NCBI RefSeq assembly: GCF_013488225.1
Contig: NZ_CP041238.1
Coordinates: 893,501 to 957,500, forward strand
DNA from: Sinorhizobium mexicanum
Lineage (GTDB): Bacteria > Pseudomonadota > Alphaproteobacteria > Rhizobiales > Rhizobiaceae
Reading direction: 5' to 3'
DNA: 64,000 nt
Shown here: piece after piece, positions 7,861 through 16,435 of the stretch
Position numbering within the stretch: the stretch's first letter is position 1
Layout: each line of letters starts with the position of its first letter
Position numbers and translations under genes: made by a program
The notes under the pieces: generated by a model
Seen by the model: only the letters and a program-made list of their open reading frames with translations
Told to the model about the DNA's origin: nothing
The model's database searches: none

Positions 7861-9162
7861 TTGCAGACCAATTTCTCGCCCGCGCAACTCGCTGATCCGC
7901 ATGTCGCCGAATCCGAAAAGATCCTGCGCAAATGCGTGCACTGTGGCTTCTGCACCGCCACTTGTCCGACCTACGTCGTCCTCGGTGACGAACTCGACAG
8001 TCCCCGCGGGCGGATCTACCTGATCAAGGACATGCTCGAGAACGGGCGGGCGGCGGACCGGGAAACCGTTACGCACATCGACCGCTGTCTTTCCTGTCTT
8101 TCCTGTCTCACGACTTGTCCGTCGGGTGTCGACTACATGCATTTGGTCGACCATGCCCGCATCCATATCGAGAAGACGTACAAACGGCCGTTGAAGGATC
8201 GCTTCGCGCGCGCCGTTCTCGCCGCAGTGCTACCCTATCCTAAGCGATTTCGCCTTGCCCTACGCGCGGCCCGCATAACCCGCCCCTTGGCGGGGACGGT
8301 GAAGCGGATCCCATGGCTGAGGACCTTTGGCGTCATGCTCGACCTCGCTCCGAATGCGGTGCCGCCGGCGTCTGCAGGCACCAGGCCAGCCACGTACGCG
8401 ACGAAGGGCGAGCGCCGTGGCCGGGTCGCGATCCTGACCGGCTGCGCGCAGCCGGTCTTGAAGCCTGAGATCAACGAAGCGGCGATCCGGCTGCTGACCG
8501 GGCAGGGGATCGAGGTTGTCGTCTCCGCCGGCGAGGGCTGCTGCGGCGCCTTGGTCCACCACATGGGACGTGAGGAGCAAGCGCTTGAGGCTGCGCGCCG
8601 CAACGTCGATATCTGGCTGAAGGCAGCCGAAGAAGACGGTCTCGACGCGATCATCGTGACCGCCTCGGGCTGTGGCACAACGATCAAGGATTATGGCCAT
8701 ATGCTGCGGCTGGATCCGGAATATGCCGAAAAGGCCGCGAAAGTGTCGGCATTGGCAAAAGACATCACCGAGTACCTCGCTGGGCTCGAACTGCCGCAGC
8801 GTGAGGCGCGGGGGATGACGGTTGCTTACCATTCCGCCTGCTCGATGCAGCACGGCCAGAAGATCACGACGGTGCCGAAGGAGCTGTTGAAGCGAGCGGG
8901 GTTCACGGTTCGCGAGCCGGCGGAAGGCCATCTCTGCTGCGGGTCGGCTGGCACCTACAACATCCTGCAGTCAGAGATATCGACGAAACTCAAGGCGCGC
9001 AAAGTCCGGAACATCGAGGCGACGAAACCGGACGTGATTGCGAGCGGCAACATCGGTTGCATCACGCAGATCGCGACCGGGACGGCGCTTCCGATCGTGC
9101 ACACCGTCGAGCTGCTGGACTGGGCCTATGGCGGGCAGAAGCCGAAAGGTGTCCGAGATTAA
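7861..9162 (+). CDS. glcF: Glycolate oxidase iron-sulfur subunit GlcF
   Basis: 433 residues. Two ferredoxin-type [4Fe-4S] motifs are visible: C25-x2-C28-x2-C31-x3-C35 and C76-x2-C79-x2-C82-x3-C86. Two CCG domains follow (GCAQPVLKPEIN...GEGCCGAL and YHSACSMQHG...GHLCCGSAG), as in GlcF and related heterodisulfide-reductase-like subunits that pass electrons from the flavin subunits to the quinone pool. The start is TTG 7861 with GGAG upstream; no better ATG exists before the first cluster. A strong hairpin follows at 9168. Confidence 0.92.
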   Translation: MQTNFSPAQLADPHVAESEKILRKCVHCGFCTATCPTYVVLGDELDSPRGRIYLIKDMLENGRAADRETVTHIDRCLSCLSCLTTCPSGVDYMHLVDHARIHIEKTYKRPLKDRFARAVLAAVLPYPKRFRLALRAARITRPLAGTVKRIPWLRTFGVMLDLAPNAVPPASAGTRPATYATKGERRGRVAILTGCAQPVLKPEINEAAIRLLTGQGIEVVVSAGEGCCGALVHHMGREEQALEAARRNVDIWLKAAEEDGLDAIIVTASGCGTTIKDYGHMLRLDPEYAEKAAKVSALAKDITEYLAGLELPQREARGMTVAYHSACSMQHGQKITTVPKELLKRAGFTVREPAEGHLCCGSAGTYNILQSEISTKLKARKVRNIEATKPDVIASGNIGCITQIATGTALPIVHTVELLDWAYGGQKPKGVRD

Positions 9163-9167
9163 AATGC

Positions 9168-9197
9168 AAATGCCGGCACAGATCTGTGCCGGCATTT
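9168..9197 (+). terminator. Perfect 30-bp palindrome after glcF
   Basis: AAATGCCGGCACA and its exact complement around a GATC centre, starting five bases after the glcF stop. It is GC-rich and strong. The flanking AAAT...ATTT pairs add stability, but no long T-run follows, so it is a probable rather than textbook terminator. Confidence 0.65.
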
Positions 9198-9211
9198 GTC
9201 ATGTCGCTGCC

Positions 9212-9296
9212 TGCTGCATGTATCCTTAAAAAACATGCGCTAATTCGAAGTGCTGCAGCGCCGTTTACGCGCCTGGTAAGCGCGCGGCGCTGCAGA
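9212..9296 (-). repeat. RIME-like repeat, shortened
   Basis: The TGCTGCATGTATCCTTAAA arm has lost the middle of its hairpin and is followed by the intact GCTGCAGCGCC...GGCGCTGCAG hairpin of the family. It fills the space between glcF and the convergent L,D-transpeptidase gene. Confidence 0.7.
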
Positions 9297-9300
9297 CGGC

Positions 9301-9996
9301 TCAGCCGCCAAAGATCTGGCGGAAAATGTCCACGCCGCGGTCGGTGTAGTTGACGTCGCCGTGCTTGTTGCCCGGGCCGACGACGATCACCTTCGTGCCG
9401 ATGTCGGCGCGATCGTAGAGGTGCTCGACGTCCTCGTTCATCATCCGGATGCATCCCGAGGACATGTTCTGGCCGATCGTCCAGGGCTGGTTCGTTCCGT
9501 GGATGCGAAAAATCGTGTCACGGCCACCCTGGTAGAGATAAAGTGCACGGGCACCGAGCGGATTGTCGATGCCGCCTTCCTGGGTGATCGGCAGGATGCG
9601 ACCCTTCGCCCGTTCACGCACGCGCATCTCCGCCGGCGGCGTCCAGGTCGGCCACTCGGCTTTGCGGCCGACCTTGACGACACCGGACCAGCCAAAGCCT
9701 TCGCGGCCAACGCCGATGCCGTAACGCGTCGCGCGGTTCGGCCCGTCGATGTAATAGAGATACTTGTTGTTCGTATCGACGATAATGGTGCCGGGGGCCT
9801 CATTCGTCCGGAAACGGACCTTGGTGCGCCAAAATTTTTGCGGCGGTCTCTTCTGGTGGGTGACCAACAGAGCGTCGGTATGCTTGGCGGCGGCCTCCGG
9901 TGCGGTCGCCGGCGTGAACGCCGATGCATTCGTCACGGCAAACAGCGTCGTGGCCGCGACGGCGAACGCCACCACCTTCTTGGCATGAAATTTCAT
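9301..9996 (-). CDS. L,D-transpeptidase (YkuD domain), exported
   Basis: 231 residues with a Sec signal peptide (positively charged KK, hydrophobic 8-22, cleavage near ASA-F at 27). The YkuD domain covers about 68-206, with His166 in HGTN and the catalytic Cys182 in SSGCIRM. Such enzymes form 3-3 peptidoglycan crosslinks or attach proteins to peptidoglycan in the periplasm. The start at 9996 has GAGGG seven bases upstream and yields a clean signal peptide; a longer reading to 10095 does not. A related gene lies just upstream on the same strand. Confidence 0.92.
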   Translation of the reverse strand: MKFHAKKVVAFAVAATTLFAVTNASAFTPATAPEAAAKHTDALLVTHQKRPPQKFWRTKVRFRTNEAPGTIIVDTNNKYLYYIDGPNRATRYGIGVGREGFGWSGVVKVGRKAEWPTWTPPAEMRVRERAKGRILPITQEGGIDNPLGARALYLYQGGRDTIFRIHGTNQPWTIGQNMSSGCIRMMNEDVEHLYDRADIGTKVIVVGPGNKHGDVNYTDRGVDIFRQIFGG

Positions 9997-10137
9997 TAAC
10001 GAATTCCCTCTCAACCCAAATCGCGTGCAGGTTTCACAAATTACCTGCAAGATTTCGCCTACGCCATATCCGATAGAGCATCGGCATCGGCGCAACTTGT
10101 ATCTATCGGAACAGCTGTTGCGTTTGCACCACTGTTC

Positions 10138-10244
10138 CTACAGCGCCGCGCGTCTTATCAGACGCGCAAAGGACACTGCAGCATTTTGAATGGCTGCATG
10201 TTTTGATCCTTAAATCGGCTGCGATTTAAGGAAACATGCAGCAG
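10138..10244 (+). repeat. RIME-like two-hairpin intergenic repeat, full copy
   Basis: Reference copy in this window. Hairpin 1 runs from TACAGCGCCGCGCGTCT to AGACGCGC...CTGCAG; hairpin 2 from GCTGCATGTTT and TCCTTAAATCG to CGATTTAAGGAAACATGCAGC. It separates the two L,D-transpeptidase genes. The structure matches what I recall of RIME1 in Sinorhizobium. Confidence 0.85.
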
Positions 10245-10287
10245 GCAAACGCAACTTGTGCGCGGGTTATTCAGATAATATGCGCTT

Positions 10288-11037
10288 TTATATCACGATA
10301 ACCTTGGTGCCGACGTTCACCCGCTCATAGAGATCGACGACATCCTCGTTGCGCATGCGGATGCAGCCAGATGAAACGCCATAGCCGATCGTCCAGGGCG
10401 CGTTGGTACCGTGGATGCGGTAGAGCGTGGAGCCGAGATACATGGCCCGGGCGCCGAGCGGGTTTGCCGGACCGCCCTCCATGCGAGCCGGCAGATAGTG
10501 TCCCTTCGCGGCTTCGCGCGTGATCATTTCCTGCGGCGGCGTCCAGATCGGCCACTCTGCCTTCCGCGTAATGCGGTGCGCGCCGGCCCATTCGAAGCCC
10601 GGCTTGCCGACGCCGACACCATAGCGACGGGCTTCGCCTTTGCCGGTAACGAGATAGAGAAAGCGGTTGTTGGTGTCGATGACGATCGTGCCGGGCTTTT
10701 CCGGACCGCCATAGGCCACGGTTTGCGGCAGGAACTGCGGATCGAACTTCGTCTTTACCGGCTTCTGCGCGCGCACTGCCGCGACCGGTTGCATCAGTGC
10801 CGGTCCGGGCACGCGGTTTACCTGGCGTCGGTCGAACTGTTTTCGGGTGGCCGTCGGCGTCGGCGGTCGGTAAGCGACCGGACGGGCCCGTTGACCGCCA
10901 AGTTGCATCACCCAGGGGGCGGTCAAATCCGGGCTGACGATGACCGGCGGACGGCTGTGGTACCGGTCGCGGGCTCCGGCCTCGCCGGCAACGGCACACA
11001 GGAGGGATACGGCAAGAAAAAGGGATTTCTTCATCAT
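10288..11037 (-). CDS. L,D-transpeptidase (YkuD domain), exported
   Basis: 249 residues. Signal peptide MMKKSLFLAVSLLCAVAGEA, cleavage near residues 20-22, then a Pro/Arg-rich linker of about 75 residues. The YkuD domain is at about 115-249 with HGTN at 209-212 and catalytic Cys225 in SSGCIRM. It is about half identical to the neighbouring transpeptidase over the catalytic domain, differing mainly in the longer linker, so it is probably an old duplication. It would act on periplasmic peptidoglycan. Two adjacent ATG codons could serve as start. Confidence 0.9.
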   Translation of the reverse strand: MMKKSLFLAVSLLCAVAGEAGARDRYHSRPPVIVSPDLTAPWVMQLGGQRARPVAYRPPTPTATRKQFDRRQVNRVPGPALMQPVAAVRAQKPVKTKFDPQFLPQTVAYGGPEKPGTIVIDTNNRFLYLVTGKGEARRYGVGVGKPGFEWAGAHRITRKAEWPIWTPPQEMITREAAKGHYLPARMEGGPANPLGARAMYLGSTLYRIHGTNAPWTIGYGVSSGCIRMRNEDVVDLYERVNVGTKVIVI

Positions 11038-11219
11038 GGGGCGGACTCGCTACATTGCGCCAAAAATCTTCAAGGAATGGCTTTGCGGCCGGAAAAACGA
11101 CGTTTCACCGGCCTGACCTGCCGCAATGGCCTGATCGTGGCACTGCGTTGCCACCGAAAGGTAAACGGCTATTCATTAAAATGCCGGCGCGTGGATAAAG
11201 CTCCGGGTAGGGTTATCGG

Positions 11220-11247
11220 CCACTTTATGAAAGTGGTTTCAAAGTGG
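11220..11247. promoter_or_regulatory. CCACTTT/AAAGTGG palindrome upstream of tag
   Basis: CCACTTT-ATG-AAAGTGG followed by a further direct AAAGTGG at 11241-11247. It lies 40 bp ahead of tag. The heptamer is the same as in the palindrome at 2023-2049, but the spacing is 3 instead of 13, so a shared regulator is uncertain. Confidence 0.35.
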
Positions 11248-11286
11248 TAAACAGAACAAACGAGCAACTGAAGCGAGAAAGAGACA

Positions 11287-11931
11287 ATGGCCGCGAAGGG
11301 CTTGATTACCGGAGATGATGGACTTGATCGTTGCGCTTGGCACGGCAATCTCGAGGATTACCGGCGCTATCACGACGAGGAGTGGGGGCGGCCGGTTACG
11401 GACGATCATCGGCTGTTCGAGAAGATCTGCCTGGAAGGTTTTCAGTCGGGGCTGTCGTGGTTGACGATCTTGCGGAAGCGCGCGGCGTTTCGCGCGGCGT
11501 TCGACGGTTTCGATTTCGACCGGGTGGCCGAATTCGGCGAAGCCGATATCGAGCGCTGCCTCGCCGACACCGGTATCGTACGCCACCGCGGCAAGATCGT
11601 CTCGACCATCAACAACGCTCGGCGGGCCAAGGAACTACGCGCGGAGTTCGGATCGCTTGCCTCCTATTTCTGGTCCCATGAGCCGGGTCAGACCGAGCGT
11701 CCGAAGGTCGTGAGCTACGAAGCCTTGATCGCCAATCCGACAACCGCGACGTCGACGCTGATTTCGAAGGACCTCAAGAAGCGTGGCTGGACCTTTGTCG
11801 GGCCGACGACGATCTATGCCTTCATGCAGGCCATGGGTCTCGTCAACGACCATATCGAGGGCTGCTTTTGCCGCGCCGGAATCGAGGAGATGCGGCAACA
11901 ATTCAAAAGGCCGGCGCGTCGGTCCGCCTGA
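11287..11931 (+). CDS. tag: DNA-3-methyladenine glycosylase I
   Basis: 214 residues, the normal size for TAG, which excises 3-methyladenine from alkylated DNA. Family hallmarks are CAWHG at 16-20, YHDEEWG at 28-34, the FQSGLSWLTILRKR helix-hairpin-helix region and the C-terminal HIEGCFCR that completes the zinc site with the N-terminal Cys/His. It is monocistronic, and its 3' end forms part of a terminator hairpin. Confidence 0.95.
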   Translation: MAAKGLITGDDGLDRCAWHGNLEDYRRYHDEEWGRPVTDDHRLFEKICLEGFQSGLSWLTILRKRAAFRAAFDGFDFDRVAEFGEADIERCLADTGIVRHRGKIVSTINNARRAKELRAEFGSLASYFWSHEPGQTERPKVVSYEALIANPTTATSTLISKDLKKRGWTFVGPTTIYAFMQAMGLVNDHIEGCFCRAGIEEMRQQFKRPARRSA

Positions 11932-11952
11932 ACCGTAGCGCGCCGGCCTTTT
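11905..11952 (+). terminator. Terminator overlapping the 3' end of tag
   Basis: AAAAGGCCGGCGCG (11905-11918) pairs exactly with CGCGCCGGCCTTTT (11939-11952). The tag stop codon lies in the loop at 11929-11931 and the left arm is coding. The trailing TTTT gives a weak U-tract. Confidence 0.75.
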
Positions 11953-12014
11953 CTCCCGCCAGGTACTCGCCTTATTCAAGAGCAGAGTGCGCCGGCGGGA
12001 AACCCTTTCTTCGT

Positions 12015-12392
12015 TTACCCGCCGTTCTTGGCGAGCCATTCCTTCATCATCTCGATCTCGCCTTCCTGGGCTTTGATGATGTTTTCCGCCAACTTGCGGA
12101 TCTCTTCATCCTTGCCATGTTCAAGCTCGATCTTGGCCATGTCGATCGCTCCCTGGTGGTGGGCGATCATGCCGCGCACGAAGTCGAGGTCGGTCTTGCC
12201 GGTGAAGACGATGTCCATGTCTTTGTGCATCTTGGCGTTTGCTACCGCAAAGGCCTTGCTTGACGGCGATGTGTCGGCCGCCGGCTCTGCCGCTTCCGTT
12301 GAGCCGTGCATGTGGCCGCTTTCCTGTGCGAACGAAGGGGCGGCGGCAAGTGCTGCCAACATCAAGGCAGCGGCGATGGTTTTCAGGGACAT
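12015..12392 (-). CDS. DUF305 family exported protein
   Basis: 125 residues. Signal peptide 1-22 (LAALAAAPSFA-Q), a His/Met-bearing linker (GHMHG), then the DUF305 four-helix core with FVRGMIAHHQGAIDMAK and EIEMMKEWL. DUF305 proteins (CopM-like) bind copper or silver in the periplasm in characterised cases; metal binding here is inferred from the HHQ and Met motifs. AAAGGAAAA precedes the ATG. The His-rich gene upstream on the same strand (12533-12925) suggests a small metal-homeostasis group. Confidence 0.85.
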   Translation of the reverse strand: MSLKTIAAALMLAALAAAPSFAQESGHMHGSTEAAEPAADTSPSSKAFAVANAKMHKDMDIVFTGKTDLDFVRGMIAHHQGAIDMAKIELEHGKDEEIRKLAENIIKAQEGEIEMMKEWLAKNGG

Positions 12393-12532
12393 GATGTTTT
12401 CCTTTCGAAATTTGTCCGGTATTCGCGGGTGTTGTCCGCGAGGTACGGGATTGTCTGTTTCCGGGCGGAGGCACCGAAAACGGAGAGATGTTTCAGACGT
12501 TCGGAACGCTCCTCGCGGGTAACCGCGGCGTC

Positions 12533-12925
12533 CTAGATCGAAAGGAAGGGCTTGGGCGGCGGAACCGGTGGACTTACGTCCGCGTCGTCAGGCGTTGCGT
12601 AGTGCCGCAATCCAAGGCGGGTGGACGGGTTTTCCGGCGGCGTCACTTTGGACTGCGCGGGGCCGATTGCCAGGCACGCCGCACAAAGCACGGGGTGCAG
12701 CGGTTTCGTCGGAAGGTCGCAGCGCTCCCTCGCCTCGCAACGCACGTCATGGCCTGAAGCGTGATGACCTAAAGCGTGATGGGCGTGATGCTCCGCAGCA
12801 ACGGCCGCCGGATGATGATGCCCCATGCCTGTGGCGGCGACGTCCCGCGCCTGCGTCGCAGCTGACAGGGCGCCGACCAAGGGCGCGGATAGGAACAGCA
12901 GAACGAGGGCGAGGCGGCGCAGCAT
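12533..12925 (-). CDS. His-rich exported small protein, DUF2946-like
   Basis: 130 residues with an N-terminal signal peptide (about 1-26). A cluster of His residues follows (GHHH, EHHAHHALGHH) at about 34-60, then CEARERC and VLCAACLA Cys pairs, and a Pro-rich end (SPPVPPPKP). The arrangement resembles short copper-associated DUF2946-type proteins, and the neighbouring DUF305 gene supports a metal role. Which metal, and whether it chaperones or senses it, is not visible. Confidence 0.6.
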   Translation of the reverse strand: MLRRLALVLLFLSAPLVGALSAATQARDVAATGMGHHHPAAVAAEHHAHHALGHHASGHDVRCEARERCDLPTKPLHPVLCAACLAIGPAQSKVTPPENPSTRLGLRHYATPDDADVSPPVPPPKPFLSI

Positions 12926-12979
12926 GCAACTAAGATAGGTTAAGTTACCGCAAGTGGAAGAGGTGGTGACGGGCCGCTG

Positions 12980-13408
12980 TCACGTCGCCCACGGTTCGGC
13001 GAGCCGGGGAAAGGCAAATACGCCGTGCAGCGTGCCGTCTCCAACTTCACTGGCAAGTGTCGAGTTTCCGACGCAGCAGAGCGGCGAGGACTGTCCAGTT
13101 CGACCACGCACGAGCGTGGAAAAGCAGAAGGAGGAGGGTGTCCCGGTCGCCTGCTCCAGAATGTTCAGAATTATCGATCTGTCATCTCCGTCATGTGCGC
13201 GCAACAGGTCGACGATGCCGCAGGGGTTCCGCGATGCGCCGAGAAGCGCGAGTGTCCGCGGCCCTAGAAGGAAGGTGCCGCTGGCAAGGTAGCAACGCCA
13301 AGGCTCCACGAGATAATCCTCTTGCTCCAGATCGCGCGTCCAGCCTTCATGCGCCAACAGGTGGGCGGGCTCGATGGCGCCGTCACCGGGATTCATAAAT
13401 TTCAGCAT
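12980..13408 (-). CDS. 142-residue protein of unknown function, paralog of 22563-22991
   Basis: The core (about 40-135) reads FLLGPRTLALLG, VDLLRAHDGDDRSIILNILEQA, SSFCFSTLV, TGQSSPLCCVGNS and GVFAFPR. The same blocks occur in the same order and spacing in the gene at 22563-22991, which has exactly the same length. The HDGDDR helix followed by FCFS..., PL.C.G and GVF.FPR strands recalls a PAS fold, as input domain without an output domain; this is structural inference. No signal peptide or membrane segment is seen. It is upstream of hisS on the opposite strand. Confidence 0.75.
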   Translation of the reverse strand: MLKFMNPGDGAIEPAHLLAHEGWTRDLEQEDYLVEPWRCYLASGTFLLGPRTLALLGASRNPCGIVDLLRAHDGDDRSIILNILEQATGTPSSFCFSTLVRGRTGQSSPLCCVGNSTLASEVGDGTLHGVFAFPRLAEPWAT

Positions 13409-13772
13409 GCCGCCAAAATCTCCACTGAAACCCTTCGTCGTTCACAGCTCTTCTTCCGCGTCGACGTCTGCTCCGGCGTCCAAGCGGACCAACGCCCTAA
13501 GGCGCTGTCGGCGGTGTGCCGGATCGTTTCGGATTGCGGACAACCCGACCGATCGGAGCTTAACCTATAGGGGAATCCCGCATTAAGTACAATCACAGCT
13601 TTGTTATTGAACCGGCCGTGCAGTGCGACAGGGCGCCGGAGGAGCGGGGCACGCATCGAGAGGATCTCCCGTTTCCGCTATGCGCGCCCTTTATGGCCGC
13701 TGCCCTTGCCGCCCTTGACGTGATCCGGTAGGGAAATGCACCGACCGAATTTGACAGTCCGGAATACTTTCC
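13409..13772. other. Intergenic region, 142-aa gene / hisS
   Basis: 364 bp between divergent genes. It must hold both promoters, but I see no repeat, hairpin or operator that stands out, and the small open frames in it have no recognisable content. Confidence 0.5.
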
Positions 13773-15287
13773 ATGAACGAAAAGCAGAAGAAACCGCAGA
13801 AGCTCAAGGCGCGCCTGCCGCGCGGCTTTGTCGATCGTTCGGCGGCCGATATCCGCGCCGTCGACGAGATGATCGCCAAGATCCAGGAGGTTTACGAGCG
13901 CTACGGTTTCGATCCGGTGGAAACGCCGTTGTTCGAATATACCGACGCGTTGGGAAAATTCCTTCCCGACAGCGATCGGCCGAACGAGGGCGTCTTCTCG
14001 CTGACGGATGACGACGACCAGTGGATGAGCCTGCGCTATGACCTGACCGCGCCGCTCGCGCGCCACGTGGCGGAGAATTTCAACGAGATCCAGCTCCCTT
14101 ACCGGACCTATCGGGCCGGCTACGTCTTCCGCAACGAGAAGCCGGGCCCGGGCCGGTTCCGTCAGTTCATGCAGTTCGACGCCGACACGGTCGGTGCGGC
14201 GGGCGTCCAGGCCGATGCCGAGATGTGCATGATGATGGCCGACACCATGGAAGCGCTCGGCATCGCGCGCGGCGACTATGTGATCCGCGTCAACAACCGC
14301 AAGGTTCTCGACGGCGTGCTCGAGGCGATCGGCCTCGGTGGCGACGAGCACGCGAATGCTCGTCTGACGGTACTGCGTGCGATCGACAAGCTCGACAAGT
14401 TCGGTCCGGAAGGCGTGCGACTTTTGCTGGGCGAAGGTCGCAAGGATGAAAGCGGCGACTTCACCAAGGGCGCGGGCCTGAATGACGGACAGATCCGCAA
14501 GATCCTGTTTTTTGTCGGCATCACCGACTATGCCAAGAGCTCCGCGGAGCTCGCCGAACTCGTCGCCGGAACCACCAAGGGTGGGGAGGGCGTCGAGGAG
14601 CTCAATACGATCCGCAGCCTCGTGCTCAGCGCGGGCTATGAAGCGGATCGCATCAAGATCGACCCCTCGGTCGTGCGCGGCCTCGAATATTACACTGGTC
14701 CCGTCTTCGAGGCCGAATTGCAGTTTGCGGTGACGAACGAGAAGGGCGAGAAGGTCGTCTTCGGCTCTGTCGGCGGCGGCGGCCGTTATGATGGCCTTGT
14801 CTCGCGCTTCATGGGGCAGCCGGTGCCGGCAACCGGCTTCTCGATAGGTGTGTCGCGGCTGATGACGGCGCTGAAAAACCTTGGCAAACTCGGGGCCGAG
14901 GACGTGATCGCGCCGGTGGTCGTCTGCGTCATGGACCGTGATCTCGAAAGCATGGGCCGCTACCAGCGCTTCGTCCAGGAACTGCGCCATTCCGGAATCC
15001 GGGCCGAGATGTACCAGGGAAACAAGAAGAATTTCGGCGACCAGCTCAAATACGCCGACCGTCGCGGCTCCCCGCTGGCAATCATCCAGGGCGGTGACGA
15101 ACGCGCTTCTGGCGTCGTGCAGATCAAGGACCTGATCGAGGGCAAGCGTCTCTCGGGAGAAATCCAGGACAATGTTACCTGGCGCGAGGCGCGCGTTGCC
15201 CAGATTTCGGTACCGGAAAGCGATCTGGTAGAGAAGGTGCGGGAGATGCTGGCGGCACAGGCTGAGGACCGAACGAAGGCGAACTGA
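13773..15287 (+). CDS. hisS: Histidyl-tRNA synthetase
   Basis: 504 residues. A class II synthetase charging tRNA-His: N-terminal catalytic core (about 10-350) with motif 2 ([17 protein letters not shown], then QFDAD), His-binding loop [12 protein letters not shown] and motif 3 GGGGRYDGL...FSIGVSR, then an anticodon-binding domain (about 370-495). It is longer than the E. coli enzyme because of an insertion in the middle, usual in alphaproteobacteria. hisZ, a catalytically dead relative, follows after 5 bp, so hisS-hisZ-hisG are one operon. Confidence 0.96.
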   Translation: MNEKQKKPQKLKARLPRGFVDRSAADIRAVDEMIAKIQEVYERYGFDPVETPLFEYTDALGKFLPDSDRPNEGVFSLTDDDDQWMSLRYDLTAPLARHVAENFNEIQLPYRTYRAGYVFRNEKPGPGRFRQFMQFDADTVGAAGVQADAEMCMMMADTMEALGIARGDYVIRVNNRKVLDGVLEAIGLGGDEHANARLTVLRAIDKLDKFGPEGVRLLLGEGRKDESGDFTKGAGLNDGQIRKILFFVGITDYAKSSAELAELVAGTTKGGEGVEELNTIRSLVLSAGYEADRIKIDPSVVRGLEYYTGPVFEAELQFAVTNEKGEKVVFGSVGGGGRYDGLVSRFMGQPVPATGFSIGVSRLMTALKNLGKLGAEDVIAPVVVCVMDRDLESMGRYQRFVQELRHSGIRAEMYQGNKKNFGDQLKYADRRGSPLAIIQGGDERASGVVQIKDLIEGKRLSGEIQDNVTWREARVAQISVPESDLVEKVREMLAAQAEDRTKAN

Positions 15288-15292
15288 CGGCG

Positions 15293-16435
15293 ATGCCTCT
15301 GATCAACCTGCCCGCCTTTTCTGGTGACCTGCTTGCCGACTTCGAGCGGATGGAGACCCTGCGTGTCGATACGCCGGTGATCCAGCCGGCCGAGCCCTTT
15401 CTCGATATGGCAGGCGAAGATCTGCGGCGCCGCATTTTTCTGACGCAGAGCGAGACGGGAGAGAGCCTTTGCCTTCGTCCTGAATTCACGATTCCGGTTT
15501 GCCTTCGTCATATCGAAACGGCGACCGGCACACCGCAACGCTATGCCTACCTCGGCGAAGTGTTCCGCCAGCGGCGCGAGGGGGCGAGCGAGTTCTATCA
15601 GGCCGGCATCGAGGATCTTGGCGAGCGAGACACAGCGCGGGCGGACGCGAGAGCCGTCGGCGACGCGATGCAGGTTCTTGCCAACAGATTGCCGGGGCGG
15701 CGGCTGAAGGTGACGCTGGGCGACCAATCGGTGTTCGAAGCGGTGATCGCCGCCTGCGGGCTGCCTACCGGCTGGCAGAAGCGGCTGATTCATGCTTTCG
15801 GCGACCCTAAGCAGCTCCAGAAACTTCTGGCGGAACTTGCTGATCCGGCATCCGAAGGCGTCTTCGGCCATGAAGTCGAGCGGCTTGCTATCATGGGCAT
15901 GCTGGAGGACGAGGACCGGCTCGTTGCCCATATCGGCCAGACCATGGAGGCAACCGGCTATTCCACCAATGCCAGCCGGTCGCCGCGCGACATCGCTCGC
16001 CGTCTCAAGGAAAAAATGGAACTGGCGAACACGCGGCTGGACAAGGCCACGCTCGCCGTCATGCGCGAATTCCTGACGCTGGACCTGCCGCTTGCCGATG
16101 CGCCCGCTGCGCTCTTCAGCTTCGCCGCGAAGTCCGGGTTGAAGATCGAAGTAGCATTGTCGCTGTTCGACGCGCGCGTTGCCGCGCTTTCCCGGGCGGG
16201 AGCCGACATCGGTCTCATCCGCTATCGCGCCGCCTTCGGTCGTCCGCTCGACTATTATACCGGGCTCGTCTTCGAGATAGAGGCCGAAGAGGAGGCGGCT
16301 GTTCTTGCCGGTGGCGGGCGCTTCGACCGGCTGTTGACGCTTCTCGGCGCGCGCGAACATATTCCGGCCGTCGGCTTCTCCCTCTGGCTTGACCGGATCG
16401 AGCACGCGGTTGCCGCCGCAGGGGGCGCGAAATGA
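15293..16435 (+). CDS. hisZ: ATP phosphoribosyltransferase regulatory subunit HisZ
   Basis: 380 residues resembling the HisS catalytic core ([53 protein letters not shown]) but lacking the anticodon-binding domain. It combines with the short HisG to form the allosteric ATP phosphoribosyltransferase of histidine biosynthesis. It begins 5 bp after hisS and its stop overlaps the hisG start (ATGA), consistent with stoichiometric expression. Confidence 0.95.
   Translation: MPLINLPAFSGDLLADFERMETLRVDTPVIQPAEPFLDMAGEDLRRRIFLTQSETGESLCLRPEFTIPVCLRHIETATGTPQRYAYLGEVFRQRREGASEFYQAGIEDLGERDTARADARAVGDAMQVLANRLPGRRLKVTLGDQSVFEAVIAACGLPTGWQKRLIHAFGDPKQLQKLLAELADPASEGVFGHEVERLAIMGMLEDEDRLVAHIGQTMEATGYSTNASRSPRDIARRLKEKMELANTRLDKATLAVMREFLTLDLPLADAPAALFSFAAKSGLKIEVALSLFDARVAALSRAGADIGLIRYRAAFGRPLDYYTGLVFEIEAEEEAAVLAGGGRFDRLLTLLGAREHIPAVGFSLWLDRIEHAVAAAGGAK

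Noticed and set aside
13402..13656. 84-codon minus-strand frame upstream of the 142-residue gene
   Set aside because: No ribosome site or recognisable content; overlaps the expected promoter region.
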